Below are positions 37,693 through 47,475 of a stretch of 64,000 bases of DNA, one piece after another. The notes beneath the pieces are model-generated. The model did no database searches. It saw only the letters and a program-made list of their open reading frames with translations, and was not told the DNA's origin. The position numbers were made by a program, and so were the translations under genes. Position 1 is the first letter of the stretch. Each line of letters opens with the position of its first letter. The stretch comes from an uncultured Lutibacter sp. (GTDB lineage: Bacteria > Bacteroidota > Bacteroidia > Flavobacteriales > Flavobacteriaceae): contig NZ_CANLZZ010000001.1 of the NCBI RefSeq assembly GCF_947495725.1, positions 62,001-126,000 on the forward strand. The letters run 5' to 3'.

Positions 37693-40437
37693 ATGATTTC
37701 ATCTACTGTTTCGAAATATAAATTACCTTATATTTTCATTCTTTTTTGTTTATTTTTTCAGACAACTTTTTCTCAATCAAGTGTTATAAAAGGAATTGTT
37801 TTAGATGAATCAACTCTACCTCTAGAATTTACATCTGTTGCTTTATTAAAACTACAAGATTCTACAATGGTTACATTCACAGTAACCGATGAAAAAGGTC
37901 AATTTGAAATTTCTGACAGTCCACAAGGTGAATTTTTATTACAATTTTATATGAGTGGGTTTACCCCTCTTTATAAAAAAATAAATTTCAAAAATCAGTT
38001 AATTGATCTAAAAACTATTACCTTAAAATACAGCGTAGAACAACTAAATGAAGTAACAATTACTGCTGTTGTTCCTGTTCAAATTAAAAAAGATACGGTT
38101 GCTTATAATGCCGATTCTTTTAAAATTCATCACGATGATAATATTGAAGATTTATTAAAAAAACTTCCAGGAGTTGAATTAAATAGTGATGGAAGTATCA
38201 TTTCACAAGGAAATGAAATCACAAAAATATTTGTAGATGGTAAAGAGTTTTTTAGCGGTGACCCTGCAATTGTATTAAAAAACTTATCGGCTGATGCAAT
38301 TAGCAAAATTCAGGTTATAGATAAAAAAAGTGAACAAGCGGAATTAACTGGCGTTGAAGATGATGAAAAAAGTTATGTTATTAATTTAACTTTAAAAAAA
38401 GGAAAAAAAAGTAATGGTTTTGGAAAAGCTTCTGCTGGAATTGGATTAGATGAAAAATATTTTTCAAATTTAAACTACAACAAATTTTCGCCAAAACTAC
38501 AAGTTTCTATTATTGGAAAATATAATAACATAAATATTACAGGATCAAATATTAAAGATTTCCTTTCTTCAAATGGTGGTTTAGCTGATGATTCGGATGA
38601 CAATGAAGATCCTTCTTCATTTGAAAAAAACAAAAAGAATTTAAGTGGGAATTTAACAACTGGTGTTGGTGGATTTCATATTGGTTATGAGTTTAAACCC
38701 AAAGAGGTTCTTAATGCTGATTATTTTTACAATTATTTAGATAATACTGGAACGTCCTTTTCCAAAAGAACGTCCTTTTCTAGAGCTAAAAATTTCCAGT
38801 CGGAATCTGATGACGAAAATGATAAAAACACAAACAATCAGCACTTAAATTTTAACTACGAAAATAAAAGCAGTAAAACCAGTAGGTTCTTTATAAAAGG
38901 AAATTACACTTCAGATAAAACAGATAGCGAACTTGAAAGAAAAACATCTTATTTTAATGAAGACAAAGTACTAAATACTTCAAACAATATTAATTACCTA
39001 AGTAATAGAAAAAGAGATAATGGTAGCGTTAGAATGAATTATTATCAACTTTTAAATACTAACAAACGTAATTTTACAACCGGATTATCATTTAGTTCTT
39101 TAAATTCAAAAAATTTTAGAGATCAATTTAATGAAACTACAAATCACTCTAACAACAGAGTTACTGAAACAAAAATTTTAAAAGATGAATTAATTAAAAA
39201 CAATTCTGTTAATTTTAATTTCACGTTTACCGAGCCTCTAGGAAACAACCACTTTTTAAAACTTCAAACTTTAGCTACAATTAAAAATGGTACTGAAGAA
39301 GCTGAACAAAAAAGAAATAAAAACGGCACAGAAGAAACTCCTTTTAACTATGTGATTGACAATAAAGAAGAACGTTTTTCTTCAAATTTAATTTACTCTT
39401 ACAGCAACAGTGGTTTAAACTTAAATTTTGCCACAGGAATTCTTAATTTGTATAGAGATTTTGGACAAGTAGGAGAAGAAGAATTTAACCGACACCAAGC
39501 CTATTTTACACCCACAATGTCACTTAGATATAAACCAAAAAGAGGTCATAATTACTCGATGAGATTTAGGAGAAGTATTAGATCTCCACAAAATTATAGC
39601 AGCTCACCAGTAATTAATGATTTAAACCCTTATTACATTAGAAAAGGAAACCCATATTTAAATACCGAAAAAGTTGATGATTTAAATTTCAACATTTCAA
39701 CGCATAAGTTTAAGTCCGCTCTTAGTATATATTCAAAAATAAACTTTCAAAGAATTAACGATGCAATTATTCCAAGTTTGGATATTTCTGATGATTTTAT
39801 TCAAACAAGAAGTTTTGTAAATGAAGGCAAACAAGAGAAAGCTAGTGCAGAGTTTAATGTAAATAAAAGAGTAAAACCATTAGGCATTAGGTATAGTTTT
39901 AAAACTAAAGGAACTTATAAAACTGGAAAATCAATTATTGACAAAGCATTGAATGATGTAAAATCTAATGAATATTTAGTTGGTTTCTCTTTAGAAAACA
40001 ACAATAAAAAGGCTTTTGATTTTAAAACTGGATTAGAAATAAGCTCAAATACTACAAATTTTTCAGTAGTTGAAAACTTGAATAGAGATTATGTAAAACA
40101 ACACTATTTCTCTAAAATAGATTACGATTTTTCTAAAAAGTTAAATTTCAATACTCAGTTTGATTATTACTTGTATACAGATAGTAACTTTGAATCGAAC
40201 CAAACTATACCTTTCTGGAATGCAAGCGTTTCATATGCTGTAACCAAAGGAAATAATGGTATTCTAAAACTTATTCTGATTGATATACTTGATGAAAACG
40301 TTGACATTGTAAGAAGAAGTACCATTAATTATTTTGAAGAAACTACTAATGAGACTTTAGGCAGATATTTTATTATAAGTTTTACTATGCGTTTAAATGC
40401 AAATGGCAAGAAAAAAGTAAAACGGTTTAAGGCTTAA
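37693..40437 (+). CDS. Outer-membrane beta-barrel protein with carboxypeptidase-like N-terminal domain (TonB-dependent-receptor type)
   Basis: This 914-residue protein has a signal peptide (about 1-28, ending TFSQ), a CarboxypepD_reg-like domain (about 29-110, VIKGIVLDESTLPLEFTSVALLK). A plug-like segment follows (about 120-230, IKKDTVAYNADSFKIHHDDNIEDLLKKLPGVELNSDGSI...IFVDGKEFFSGDP), then a long barrel ending in KKKVKRFKA. This matches the outer membrane beta-barrel family protein (OMP_b-brl_3) rather than SusC: there is no SusD partner and no SusC-length barrel. A role in uptake of glycan fragments is possible from its position between two sugar modules, but not shown. Confidence 0.82.
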   Translation: MISSTVSKYKLPYIFILFCLFFQTTFSQSSVIKGIVLDESTLPLEFTSVALLKLQDSTMVTFTVTDEKGQFEISDSPQGEFLLQFYMSGFTPLYKKINFKNQLIDLKTITLKYSVEQLNEVTITAVVPVQIKKDTVAYNADSFKIHHDDNIEDLLKKLPGVELNSDGSIISQGNEITKIFVDGKEFFSGDPAIVLKNLSADAISKIQVIDKKSEQAELTGVEDDEKSYVINLTLKKGKKSNGFGKASAGIGLDEKYFSNLNYNKFSPKLQVSIIGKYNNINITGSNIKDFLSSNGGLADDSDDNEDPSSFEKNKKNLSGNLTTGVGGFHIGYEFKPKEVLNADYFYNYLDNTGTSFSKRTSFSRAKNFQSESDDENDKNTNNQHLNFNYENKSSKTSRFFIKGNYTSDKTDSELERKTSYFNEDKVLNTSNNINYLSNRKRDNGSVRMNYYQLLNTNKRNFTTGLSFSSLNSKNFRDQFNETTNHSNNRVTETKILKDELIKNNSVNFNFTFTEPLGNNHFLKLQTLATIKNGTEEAEQKRNKNGTEETPFNYVIDNKEERFSSNLIYSYSNSGLNLNFATGILNLYRDFGQVGEEEFNRHQAYFTPTMSLRYKPKRGHNYSMRFRRSIRSPQNYSSSPVINDLNPYYIRKGNPYLNTEKVDDLNFNISTHKFKSALSIYSKINFQRINDAIIPSLDISDDFIQTRSFVNEGKQEKASAEFNVNKRVKPLGIRYSFKTKGTYKTGKSIIDKALNDVKSNEYLVGFSLENNNKKAFDFKTGLEISSNTTNFSVVENLNRDYVKQHYFSKIDYDFSKKLNFNTQFDYYLYTDSNFESNQTIPFWNASVSYAVTKGNNGILKLILIDILDENVDIVRRSTINYFEETTNETLGRYFIISFTMRLNANGKKKVKRFKA

Positions 40438-40443
40438 ATTAAA

Positions 40444-40588
40444 TAACAAAAAAGCTGCCTAAGAAGAATTAAAACTCGTTATTCTGATCTTATTTTAGAA
40501 TCTCATTACATTGATAATCAATTAATATGAGAACCTAAATCAATTACAGGTTAACGAAAAGTTTACTTTCTAGGCAGCCTTTTTGTTA
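40444..40588 (+). terminator. Bidirectional terminator with a ~100-nt structured loop
   Basis: Left arm 40444-40465 (TAACAAAAAAGCTGCCTAAG...) and right arm 40568-40588 (...CTAGGCAGCCTTTTTGTTA) are near-perfect inverted copies, sharing GCTGCCT/AGGCAGC and A/T tails. They lie between two convergent genes, so either transcript would end in a U-run. The loop of about 102 bp is far longer than normal and itself holds TCTCAT/ATGAGA arms, so it may fold into one long hairpin. Confidence 0.6.
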
Positions 40589-40605
40589 ATAGATAAATAT
40601 CTTAA

Positions 40606-41814
40606 TTATTCCGCATCTTCACCTTTAGCGGTATGATTTTTTAAGTTCCAAGTTTTAAAACCTCTTATATATTGCCAATCCCAAGATTTATACTCGTGTG
40701 TTAATCCCCAACGTAAAATTTCTGTAGGGTTTTTCTCATTATCAGCAGTACGGTTTAAACCAATTGCATGTGGAGCACCTTTTACAACACTCATAATTTC
40801 AAAATTGATACCATCTGGCGCCCACTGAACTGTGTTCTTTTCTGGTCCATCGGTTGTAATTAAAGCTGCAATTCCACCATTATAAGGCCAAACACATATC
40901 TCGTGACCACTATTACTAATTGGATTGTATGGTGATTTTACATAAGGTCCTTTTGGATTATCAGCAATAGCCACTCCATGTCTAATTTGACGACCTCCAA
41001 ATGTAATTTGTTCACCCATTTGCTCACCTTTATAATATAAGTAAAACTTTCCTTTAAATGGAATAATACAAGGATCGTGAACTTTATGACTATCAAAATC
41101 ACCTTTTTTAATCACCTTATGTCTGTTTTGTTCTTCACCTTTCCAAATTCCATTATCTGCTGGACTTAAAATTGGCTCTTCGCTTTTTGTCCAAGGACCA
41201 TTAATGTTTTTTGACCAAGCTAAACCAACTTGATTTTTAACACGGACGTTATAAACACCACCAACTGTTTGATAACATAAATAATACATACCTTCATGTT
41301 CCATAATTTCTACTGTAAATACCGAACGATCATCATACGCACCTTTTTCACCTCGAGCAACAGCTAAACCTTCTTCTTTCCAAGTAATACCATCTTCTGA
41401 TGTGGCATACCAAATATCACATCTATCCCAAGGAAAAACTTTATCTTTTTCAGTATCTCCACCAAATCCTTGTGATTCACCAGTACTTCTACTATACCAA
41501 ACATAGTATTTTCCATCTTGTTTAATCATTGCACTAGGGTCTCTTCTTACAACACCTTCTTCATAAGCAAAATCACCTTTTAAATCATGAACACTATATT
41601 CAAAAAACCATTCATTTCCTAAATCGGTTGGCCATTTTAAGGCTCTCTTTGAAGCAGCACTTAAATAGTCTTTATTTGTAATACCCAAATAATCTTGCTG
41701 TTCATCTGTTACAACAATCTTTTCTTCCATTGTTTTCTCTTTTTTTTCATCACAATTACAAGAAGTTAAATTAACTCCAATTAATGCGATTAATACAACT
41801 ATTATTTTTTTCAT
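40606..41814 (-). CDS. GH117 alpha-1,3-(3,6-anhydro)-L-galactosidase, lipoprotein
   Basis: GH117 enzymes remove 3,6-anhydro-L-galactose (AHG) from the non-reducing end of neoagaro-oligosaccharides, mainly neoagarobiose. This 402-residue protein has a lipobox (NLTSC, Cys19). A five-bladed beta-propeller follows with family segments WFFEYSVHDLKGDFAYEEGVVRRDPSAMI, YYVWYSRSTG, YDDRSVFTVEIMEHEGMYYLCYQ, SHKVHDPCIIPFKGKFYLYYKGEQMG and IRHGVAIADNPKGPY. It is the last gene of the AHG operon, 22 bp after the permease. The lipid anchor puts it at the periplasmic or outer-membrane face, upstream of AHG import. Confidence 0.93.
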   Translation of the reverse strand: MKKIIVVLIALIGVNLTSCNCDEKKEKTMEEKIVVTDEQQDYLGITNKDYLSAASKRALKWPTDLGNEWFFEYSVHDLKGDFAYEEGVVRRDPSAMIKQDGKYYVWYSRSTGESQGFGGDTEKDKVFPWDRCDIWYATSEDGITWKEEGLAVARGEKGAYDDRSVFTVEIMEHEGMYYLCYQTVGGVYNVRVKNQVGLAWSKNINGPWTKSEEPILSPADNGIWKGEEQNRHKVIKKGDFDSHKVHDPCIIPFKGKFYLYYKGEQMGEQITFGGRQIRHGVAIADNPKGPYVKSPYNPISNSGHEICVWPYNGGIAALITTDGPEKNTVQWAPDGINFEIMSVVKGAPHAIGLNRTADNEKNPTEILRWGLTHEYKSWDWQYIRGFKTWNLKNHTAKGEDAE

Positions 41815-41836
41815 TTTTAATGTTTAATATTTATAA

Positions 41837-42850
41837 TTAAGCTATACCATTTCCTACTGCAATAATTACAATTCCAATAATCATACAAGCTAAACTTAAG
41901 TATAAATAGTTTTTTGCTTTATTTGAAGCATCAATCCATTCTTTAGTAATAATACCACTAACAATTGCTGTTGCAACACAAGCTGTATTGAAAATAGCAT
42001 AACCCACTGTATTCCCTATTTCACCAAGTTTAAAAGCTGCAAACGCAAACAATGCTGAAGCCGCATAATGGAAAATTGCCATTATTAAAATTAATATGAA
42101 ATTTTTTCCAAATGCTGGTGTTTTAAAATCTCCCCAAGCTTTTTTAGACGATAATTGATACGCAAAATATGCTGCCATAACAATACCTCCACTAATAAAA
42201 ATTGGAAACATTACTCCAACAGCAGTAACCCATTCTGCATTTCCTGCAGCTTGACAAGCTTCATGAATAAATGGTCTTCCTACAGCGTTTGCATAACTAA
42301 ATCCTGTAGCCAATAAACCACCAATTACTGCAATAGAAATTCCAGTAACCATAGAGCCTTTTTCTTTTTTATTTTTACCTGCTGCTATTTCATCTATCTC
42401 TCGCGTAAATCCTGCCTGACCATTAAATAAAACACCTAACAGAACTACAAAAATACCTCCAAGAATTGTAAAGAACACATTGCCTTCTGGCAATCCTTCA
42501 ACAACAAATGGTAAAATTGAGCCTACCAAAATTACAGTTCCAATAAATAATGAAAAACCTAATGATAAACCAATATGGTTTATGGCTTTTCCCCACATCA
42601 TAACTCCAATACCCCATAAAACACTTGCTGCTGCCATTTTAATCAAAATATCTGTTGGTACGGCTGCAAAAACTCCACTAAAGTCATTTATTAAAAATAC
42701 GGATGCAACAATTGGCACTAAGAACATAGTTAACATAAAAAATAGTCCCCAAGTATTCTCAAATTTAAAATCTTTTGTAAATTTTTCTGGTAAAGCATAA
42801 AGTCCCAACATAAGTCCGGCTCCAATTGCTAAAATAATTCCTTCAATCAT
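41837..42850 (-). CDS. RhaT-like sugar permease, candidate AHG importer
   Basis: This 337-residue inner-membrane protein has about ten hydrophobic helices and resembles the L-rhamnose/H+ symporter family (start GIILAIGAGLMLGLYALPEKFTKDFKFENTW; SVLWGIGVMMWGKAINHIGLSLGFSLFIGTVILVGSILP). It lies between the mutarotase and GH117 genes in the AHG operon, which points to import of AHG, or possibly galactose. AHG, like rhamnose, is a deoxy-type L-sugar in a related configuration, so the family fits. Substrate assignment is inference from context. Confidence 0.8.
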   Translation of the reverse strand: MIEGIILAIGAGLMLGLYALPEKFTKDFKFENTWGLFFMLTMFLVPIVASVFLINDFSGVFAAVPTDILIKMAAASVLWGIGVMMWGKAINHIGLSLGFSLFIGTVILVGSILPFVVEGLPEGNVFFTILGGIFVVLLGVLFNGQAGFTREIDEIAAGKNKKEKGSMVTGISIAVIGGLLATGFSYANAVGRPFIHEACQAAGNAEWVTAVGVMFPIFISGGIVMAAYFAYQLSSKKAWGDFKTPAFGKNFILILIMAIFHYAASALFAFAAFKLGEIGNTVGYAIFNTACVATAIVSGIITKEWIDASNKAKNYLYLSLACMIIGIVIIAVGNGIA

Positions 42851-42885
42851 AATTATATAAGTTTAAGTATTTGGTTAATTGTTTA

Positions 42886-43932
42886 TTACCATCCAAATTT
42901 AAAGATGGTTGTACTTTTAAATTCTTCTCCTGCTTTTGTAATTGTTTTTGGTGAATTTTCAATATTTGGTCCATTTTGATAGCGATGTGTTTCACAACAA
43001 AAACCTCTATATTTTCCATATTGTTCTCCGTTTTCTCTTTTTATAGCATTGGAAGTATACTTACCTGTATATAACAACATACAAGGTTCGGTACTTGAAA
43101 CGGTTAAAGAACGACCAGATGATTCAGATTTTATTTTTGCAACTTCTTGCAACTTAAAATCAGCATTATCAAATACATAAAAATGCTCAAAACCATCGCC
43201 CATTGCTTGGTGTACATCTCCTATTCTTTTTCCTACTGTTAAATCATCTGCTTTACCTTCAACATTTAAAATTTCACCCGTTCCAGCCCCTGTTTCATCC
43301 ATTGCTTGTCTTTTTGAAGTGTTTACTTGTGCAATGTGATTTTCAACAGTTCCTGAAAAAGCATCTAAGTTAAAATAGGTATGGTTTGTTAAGGCTAACG
43401 GCGTATCCTTATCTGGAATTGCACTATAATCAATTCTTAATTCATTATTTTCTGTTAAAGAGAAAAATACCGAAACTTCAACATTTCCAGGATATCCTTC
43501 TTCTAAATCTCTACTTAATAAAGACATTTTTAATGAAGAAACACCCTCACAATTAACAATTTCTGCATTCCAAATTCTTTTATCAAAACCAACAACTCCA
43601 CCATGTAAATTATTATCACCACAGTTATGTGCTAATTGATATTCTTTTCCGTTTAATGTGAATTTCGCATCTTTTATTTGAGAGCAATATCTACCAACAG
43701 TACTTCCAAAATATGGTGAATTTTCAACATAATCCTTTCCAAAATATCCTTCTAGTGTATCAAAACCACAAGCTATATTTTCTAATTCTCCTTCAGAATT
43801 TGGTACAACTATAGAAGTTACTGTTGCTCCATAATTTGTTATTTTTACCTCAACTCCGTTATTATTTTTTAATGTATAGATGTCAATTTTTTGGTCATTA
43901 AAGACTCCAAAATCTGTTTTATTTGTATTCAT
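42886..43932 (-). CDS. galM: Aldose 1-epimerase (mutarotase)
   Basis: This 348-residue enzyme interconverts alpha and beta anomers, most likely of the galactose released by GH117 and GH2. Motifs are VKITNYGATVTSIVVPNSEGELENIACGFDTLEGY, PYFGSTVGRYCSQIKDAKFTLNGKEYQLAHNCGDNNLHGG (with the catalytic-region His) and LTNHTYFNLDAFSG (second His). VFDNAD and LLYTGKYTSN...GFCCETHRYQNGPN (C-terminal Glu) complete the set. It is in the AHG operon, 29 bp after the cycloisomerase. No galK, galT or galE is in the window. Confidence 0.93.
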   Translation of the reverse strand: MNTNKTDFGVFNDQKIDIYTLKNNNGVEVKITNYGATVTSIVVPNSEGELENIACGFDTLEGYFGKDYVENSPYFGSTVGRYCSQIKDAKFTLNGKEYQLAHNCGDNNLHGGVVGFDKRIWNAEIVNCEGVSSLKMSLLSRDLEEGYPGNVEVSVFFSLTENNELRIDYSAIPDKDTPLALTNHTYFNLDAFSGTVENHIAQVNTSKRQAMDETGAGTGEILNVEGKADDLTVGKRIGDVHQAMGDGFEHFYVFDNADFKLQEVAKIKSESSGRSLTVSSTEPCMLLYTGKYTSNAIKRENGEQYGKYRGFCCETHRYQNGPNIENSPKTITKAGEEFKSTTIFKFGW

Positions 43933-43961
43933 AAGATTGTATATTTGGTTAACTTCTTATT

Positions 43962-45056
43962 TTATTTTTCTTCGTAAGGACTTAATTTAGCCCAATCGAA
44001 AATTACACCTACACCAGGATAATCTGGAGCAACTGCTCTATAATTTTCAACAACTAAAGGTCTTGTTGTATATTCATCTATAGGAAAACTATGCACTTCC
44101 AACCAACCTGCATTTGGTTGAGAAGAAACTAAACTTACGTGTAATTCTTGCATTCCATGTGAACATGCTGGAATATTATGTTTAGCAGCTAATTTTGCTG
44201 CAGCTAACCAACCTGTTACACCTCCACAATTTGAAGCATCTGGCTGCACAAATGATAATTTTGCCTGATCCATTGCATATTCAAATTCGTGAATGGTATG
44301 TAAATTTTCACCCATTGCTAATGGAAAACCAGTTTTTTCAGCAATTTCTCCAAAACCTTTATAATTATCTGGAATAATTGGCTCTTCAAACCAAGTTATG
44401 TCATATTGTTTAAAACCTTCAATAGCTTTAATTGCTTTTTCAACGGTCATAGAATAATTAGCATCTACCATAAAAGTAACATCTGGACCAATATATTCTC
44501 TAACTGCTTTAATTCTATCTAAATCTTCTTGTAAATTTTCGCGTCCAATTTTAATTTTAACAGCTTTAAACCCTTTTTCAAGGTAACCTTTCATATTATT
44601 TAACAATTTCTCAATTGGAAACATTAAATCAATTCCACCACAATATGCTTTACATGTGTTATCTGCTCCACCAGCCACTTTCCATAAAGGCTGTCCTAAT
44701 TTTTTACAACGAATATCCCATAAAGCAATATCAACTGCTGAAATTGCAAAAGAAGCTATACCTCCACGACCAACATAATGAATGTGCCATTCTAAAAAGT
44801 CGTAAATACCTTCAATATCAGTTCCGTCTTTTCCTAATAACACATTTGTAAAATCATGTTCTACCATTGCTTTTATAGCAAAACCACCTTTACCTCCAGT
44901 ATATGTGTAACCTGTTCCTTCGCTTCCATCTTCTAAAGTTACAGTTACAGTTACCAACTCAAAATGATAATGATCTCCATGTTTTGCATCGGACATCACC
45001 TCTGGTAATGGAACTGTAAATAAACGAGTTTGTATTTTTGAAATTTTTGTACTCAT
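43962..45056 (-). CDS. 3,6-anhydro-L-galactonate cycloisomerase (enolase superfamily)
   Basis: This protein of about 364 residues is placed from ATG 45056 ([20 protein letters not shown]); earlier starts add a non-conserved extension. It is of the mandelate-racemase/muconate-lactonising type. VKIKIGRE holds the KxK catalytic lysine, [14 protein letters not shown] and GENLHTI hold the three metal ligands, and [13 protein letters not shown] holds the general-acid His region. Coming after an aldehyde dehydrogenase and with GH117, it should open the anhydro ring of AHG acid to give 2-keto-3-deoxy-L-galactonate, as its counterpart does in characterised agar degraders. The specificity is inferred from context. 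Confidence 0.88.
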   Translation of the reverse strand: MSTKISKIQTRLFTVPLPEVMSDAKHGDHYHFELVTVTVTLEDGSEGTGYTYTGGKGGFAIKAMVEHDFTNVLLGKDGTDIEGIYDFLEWHIHYVGRGGIASFAISAVDIALWDIRCKKLGQPLWKVAGGADNTCKAYCGGIDLMFPIEKLLNNMKGYLEKGFKAVKIKIGRENLQEDLDRIKAVREYIGPDVTFMVDANYSMTVEKAIKAIEGFKQYDITWFEEPIIPDNYKGFGEIAEKTGFPLAMGENLHTIHEFEYAMDQAKLSFVQPDASNCGGVTGWLAAAKLAAKHNIPACSHGMQELHVSLVSSQPNAGWLEVHSFPIDEYTTRPLVVENYRAVAPDYPGVGVIFDWAKLSPYEEK

Positions 45057-45133
45057 ATTTCTGTTCATTTTATAATACAAGAATGTTGAGTTATAAAATA
45101 AATTACAACCCAACACTCAATGCTAGTACTTAA

Positions 45134-46588
45134 TTAAGCTTTATGTTTTATGTAGAAAGTTTTCTTTTCTAAATACTGTTCAAAACCATATTTTCCATCT
45201 TCACCTCCAGAACCAGATAATTTATATCCATTATGGAAACCTTGATGTTGTTCTCCATGTCCTCTATTAACATAGATTTCACCATATTCCAATTCATCAT
45301 TACATTTCATAATGGTATTCATATCATTTGTAAAAACCATAGCGGCTAAACCATATTCGCAATCATTTGCATAACCAATAACTTCTTCAAAAGTTTTGAA
45401 TTTTAAAACTGGTAAAATTGGACCGAATGATTCCTCATGAACAATTGTCATATCTTGAGTTACATTTGTAAGTACAGTTGGTTCAAACCAAAATCCTTTC
45501 TCAAATTCAGCTCCCGCTGGTCTTTTTCCTCCTGTTGCAACTGTTGCACCTTCTTCAATACTTACTGCTACTAAATGTTCCATATGCTTTAATTCTGAAG
45601 CATTTACCTTAGGTCCCATATCGGTATCTTCCAACATTGGATCTCCTACTTTTATAGCTTTTGTTTTTGCAATGAATTTTTCCATAAACACATCGTAGAT
45701 GTCTTCGTGAATATACATTCGTTCGTTACAAGTACAAACCTGACCACAGTTATCGAAACGAGAATGCAAAGCAGAATCTACAGCTGCATCAATATCTGCA
45801 TCAGCAAAAACAATAAATGGTGCTTTTCCTCCTAATTCTAATTGAACATGGGTTAAGTTTTTAGCTGCATTACGTGCAATTTGTTGACCAACCGGAGTAG
45901 AACCAGTCATTGTTACCATTTTACAAATTGGACTCTCAACTAATGCATTACCCATTGCTCTTCCAGGACCTGTTAATATATTAATAACACCTGCTGGAAT
46001 TCCTACTTTGTTTGCTAAATTTCCTAGCTCTAAAGTTGCCAATGGTGTTTCAGAAGTTGGTTTAAGCACAATGGTATTTCCTGCAACTAAAGCTGGACCT
46101 AATTTACGTCCTGCCAATGCTAATGGGAAGTTCCAAGCAGTAATTGCAACTACCACTCCACGAGGAACTTTTTGAATCCAAATTTGTTCATTTGGATTAT
46201 CCGAAGGAATAATATCTCCTTCGATTCTTCGTGCGCCTTCACAAGCATATCTTATAAATGAAGCCGTAACTGCAACCTCAAAACGAGCAACTTTTAAAAG
46301 TTTCCCTTGTTCCTTTGTTAACAATTGAGCTAAATACTCAGTATTCGCTTCAATTTCATCAGCCAATTTATATAATAAATCTGCTCTTGATCGGGCAGGT
46401 AATTTTTTCCATTCTTTTTGAGCCTTATCAGCAAATTCAAGGGTCTCTATTGCTTCTTCGGCGGTACCATTTTGAACACGAGCCACAACTTCTCCATTTG
46501 AAGGACTAATAATATCAATAGTTTCTCCTGAAGTTGATGTTTTCCATTCTCCGTTAATAAATAACTGATAATCTTTAATTTCTGACAT
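45134..46588 (-). CDS. 3,6-anhydro-L-galactose dehydrogenase (aldehyde dehydrogenase family)
   Basis: This 484-residue NAD(P)-dependent enzyme should oxidise AHG to 3,6-anhydro-L-galactonate, the first intracellular step. Family motifs: AWNFPLALAGRKLGPALVAGNTIVLKPTSETP, MTGSTPVGQQIA, LELGGKAPFIVF with the general-base Glu near 251, and NCGQVCTCNERMYI with catalytic Cys285. ESFGPILPVLKF is the end motif. It is close in type to lactaldehyde/succinate-semialdehyde dehydrogenases, so the AHG role comes from the operon (cycloisomerase 77 bp downstream by my start, GH117 in the same operon). Confidence 0.9.
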   Translation of the reverse strand: MSEIKDYQLFINGEWKTSTSGETIDIISPSNGEVVARVQNGTAEEAIETLEFADKAQKEWKKLPARSRADLLYKLADEIEANTEYLAQLLTKEQGKLLKVARFEVAVTASFIRYACEGARRIEGDIIPSDNPNEQIWIQKVPRGVVVAITAWNFPLALAGRKLGPALVAGNTIVLKPTSETPLATLELGNLANKVGIPAGVINILTGPGRAMGNALVESPICKMVTMTGSTPVGQQIARNAAKNLTHVQLELGGKAPFIVFADADIDAAVDSALHSRFDNCGQVCTCNERMYIHEDIYDVFMEKFIAKTKAIKVGDPMLEDTDMGPKVNASELKHMEHLVAVSIEEGATVATGGKRPAGAEFEKGFWFEPTVLTNVTQDMTIVHEESFGPILPVLKFKTFEEVIGYANDCEYGLAAMVFTNDMNTIMKCNDELEYGEIYVNRGHGEQHQGFHNGYKLSGSGGEDGKYGFEQYLEKKTFYIKHKA

Positions 46589-46617
46589 TCTTTGATTTTT
46601 ATTGATTAAAATTAGTA

Positions 46618-47388
46618 TTATCTACCCATCCAACCACCGTCTACAAGAACGATAGCTCCGTGCATATATGCTGCTGCTTCTGAGGCTAAAAATACAGTTG
46701 GTCCTGCAAAATCTACTGCATCTCCCCAACGACCTGCTGGAATACGAGATAAAATAGATTCTGAACGCACTGGATCGTTTCTTAAAGCCTCTGTGTTATC
46801 AGTTGAAATATATCCTGGTGCAATTGCATTTACATTTACTCCTTTTCCTGCCCACTCATTAGCAAAAGCCATAGTCATTTGACCAATTGCTCCTTTACTT
46901 GCAGCATAACCAGGTACAGTAATACCTCCTTGGAATGTTAATAATGAAGCTGTGAAAATCACCTTTCCTGAACCTCTTGCAATCATATCTCTACCAAACT
47001 CACGAGTTAAAATAAATTGTGCGTTTTGGTTCACCTCGATTACTTTATCCCACATTTCATCTGGATGTTCTGCTGCTGGAGTTCTTAAAATAGTTCCTGC
47101 ATTATTTACCAAAATATCAATTTGTGGATGGTCTTTTTTTACTTCTGCAATAAACGCGTATAATGCTTTTCTATCTGAAAAATCGCATTGATAAGCGCTA
47201 AAGTTTTTTCCTACTGCTTTTACTGCTTTTTCAACATCACTTCCTTCTTTCTCTAAAGACGCTGAAACACCAATAATGTTGGCACCAGCCTCAGCTAAAC
47301 CAACAGCCATTGCCATTCCTATTCCTCGTTTACAACCTGTCACTAAAGCTGTTTTTCCTTCTAAACTAAATTTATCTAAAATACTCAT
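46618..47388 (-). CDS. KduD-like SDR, likely 2,5-diketo-3-deoxy-L-galactonate reductase
   Basis: This 256-residue short-chain dehydrogenase has TGCKRGIGMAMAVGL, LVNNAGTILRTPAAEHPDEMWDKVIEVN (active-site Asn), VIFTASLLTFQGG and YAASKGAIGQMTMAFANEW (catalytic Tyr and Lys), close to KduD. KduD interconverts KDG and its 2,5-diketo form. In agar degraders one known AHG branch oxidises 2-keto-3-deoxy-L-galactonate to a 2,5-diketo acid and reduces that to KDG. I assign the reduction to this SDR and the oxidation to the zinc-type enzyme next to it. The order could be reversed. Confidence 0.82.
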   Translation of the reverse strand: MSILDKFSLEGKTALVTGCKRGIGMAMAVGLAEAGANIIGVSASLEKEGSDVEKAVKAVGKNFSAYQCDFSDRKALYAFIAEVKKDHPQIDILVNNAGTILRTPAAEHPDEMWDKVIEVNQNAQFILTREFGRDMIARGSGKVIFTASLLTFQGGITVPGYAASKGAIGQMTMAFANEWAGKGVNVNAIAPGYISTDNTEALRNDPVRSESILSRIPAGRWGDAVDFAGPTVFLASEAAAYMHGAIVLVDGGWMGR

Positions 47389-47475
47389 TGTTATATATTT
47401 TTATTTGATTAAGCGTTAAATTGTGTAAAAGCTGAAATCTGTTAAATTCAGCTTTTACACAAATCAACAATTATA

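Noticed and set aside
37693..40437. A SusC-type transporter for the agar or uronate module
   Set aside because: It has the carboxypeptidase-like N-terminus and a barrel, but at 914 residues with a plug of the OMP_b-brl_3 kind and no adjacent SusD lipoprotein it does not fit SusC.
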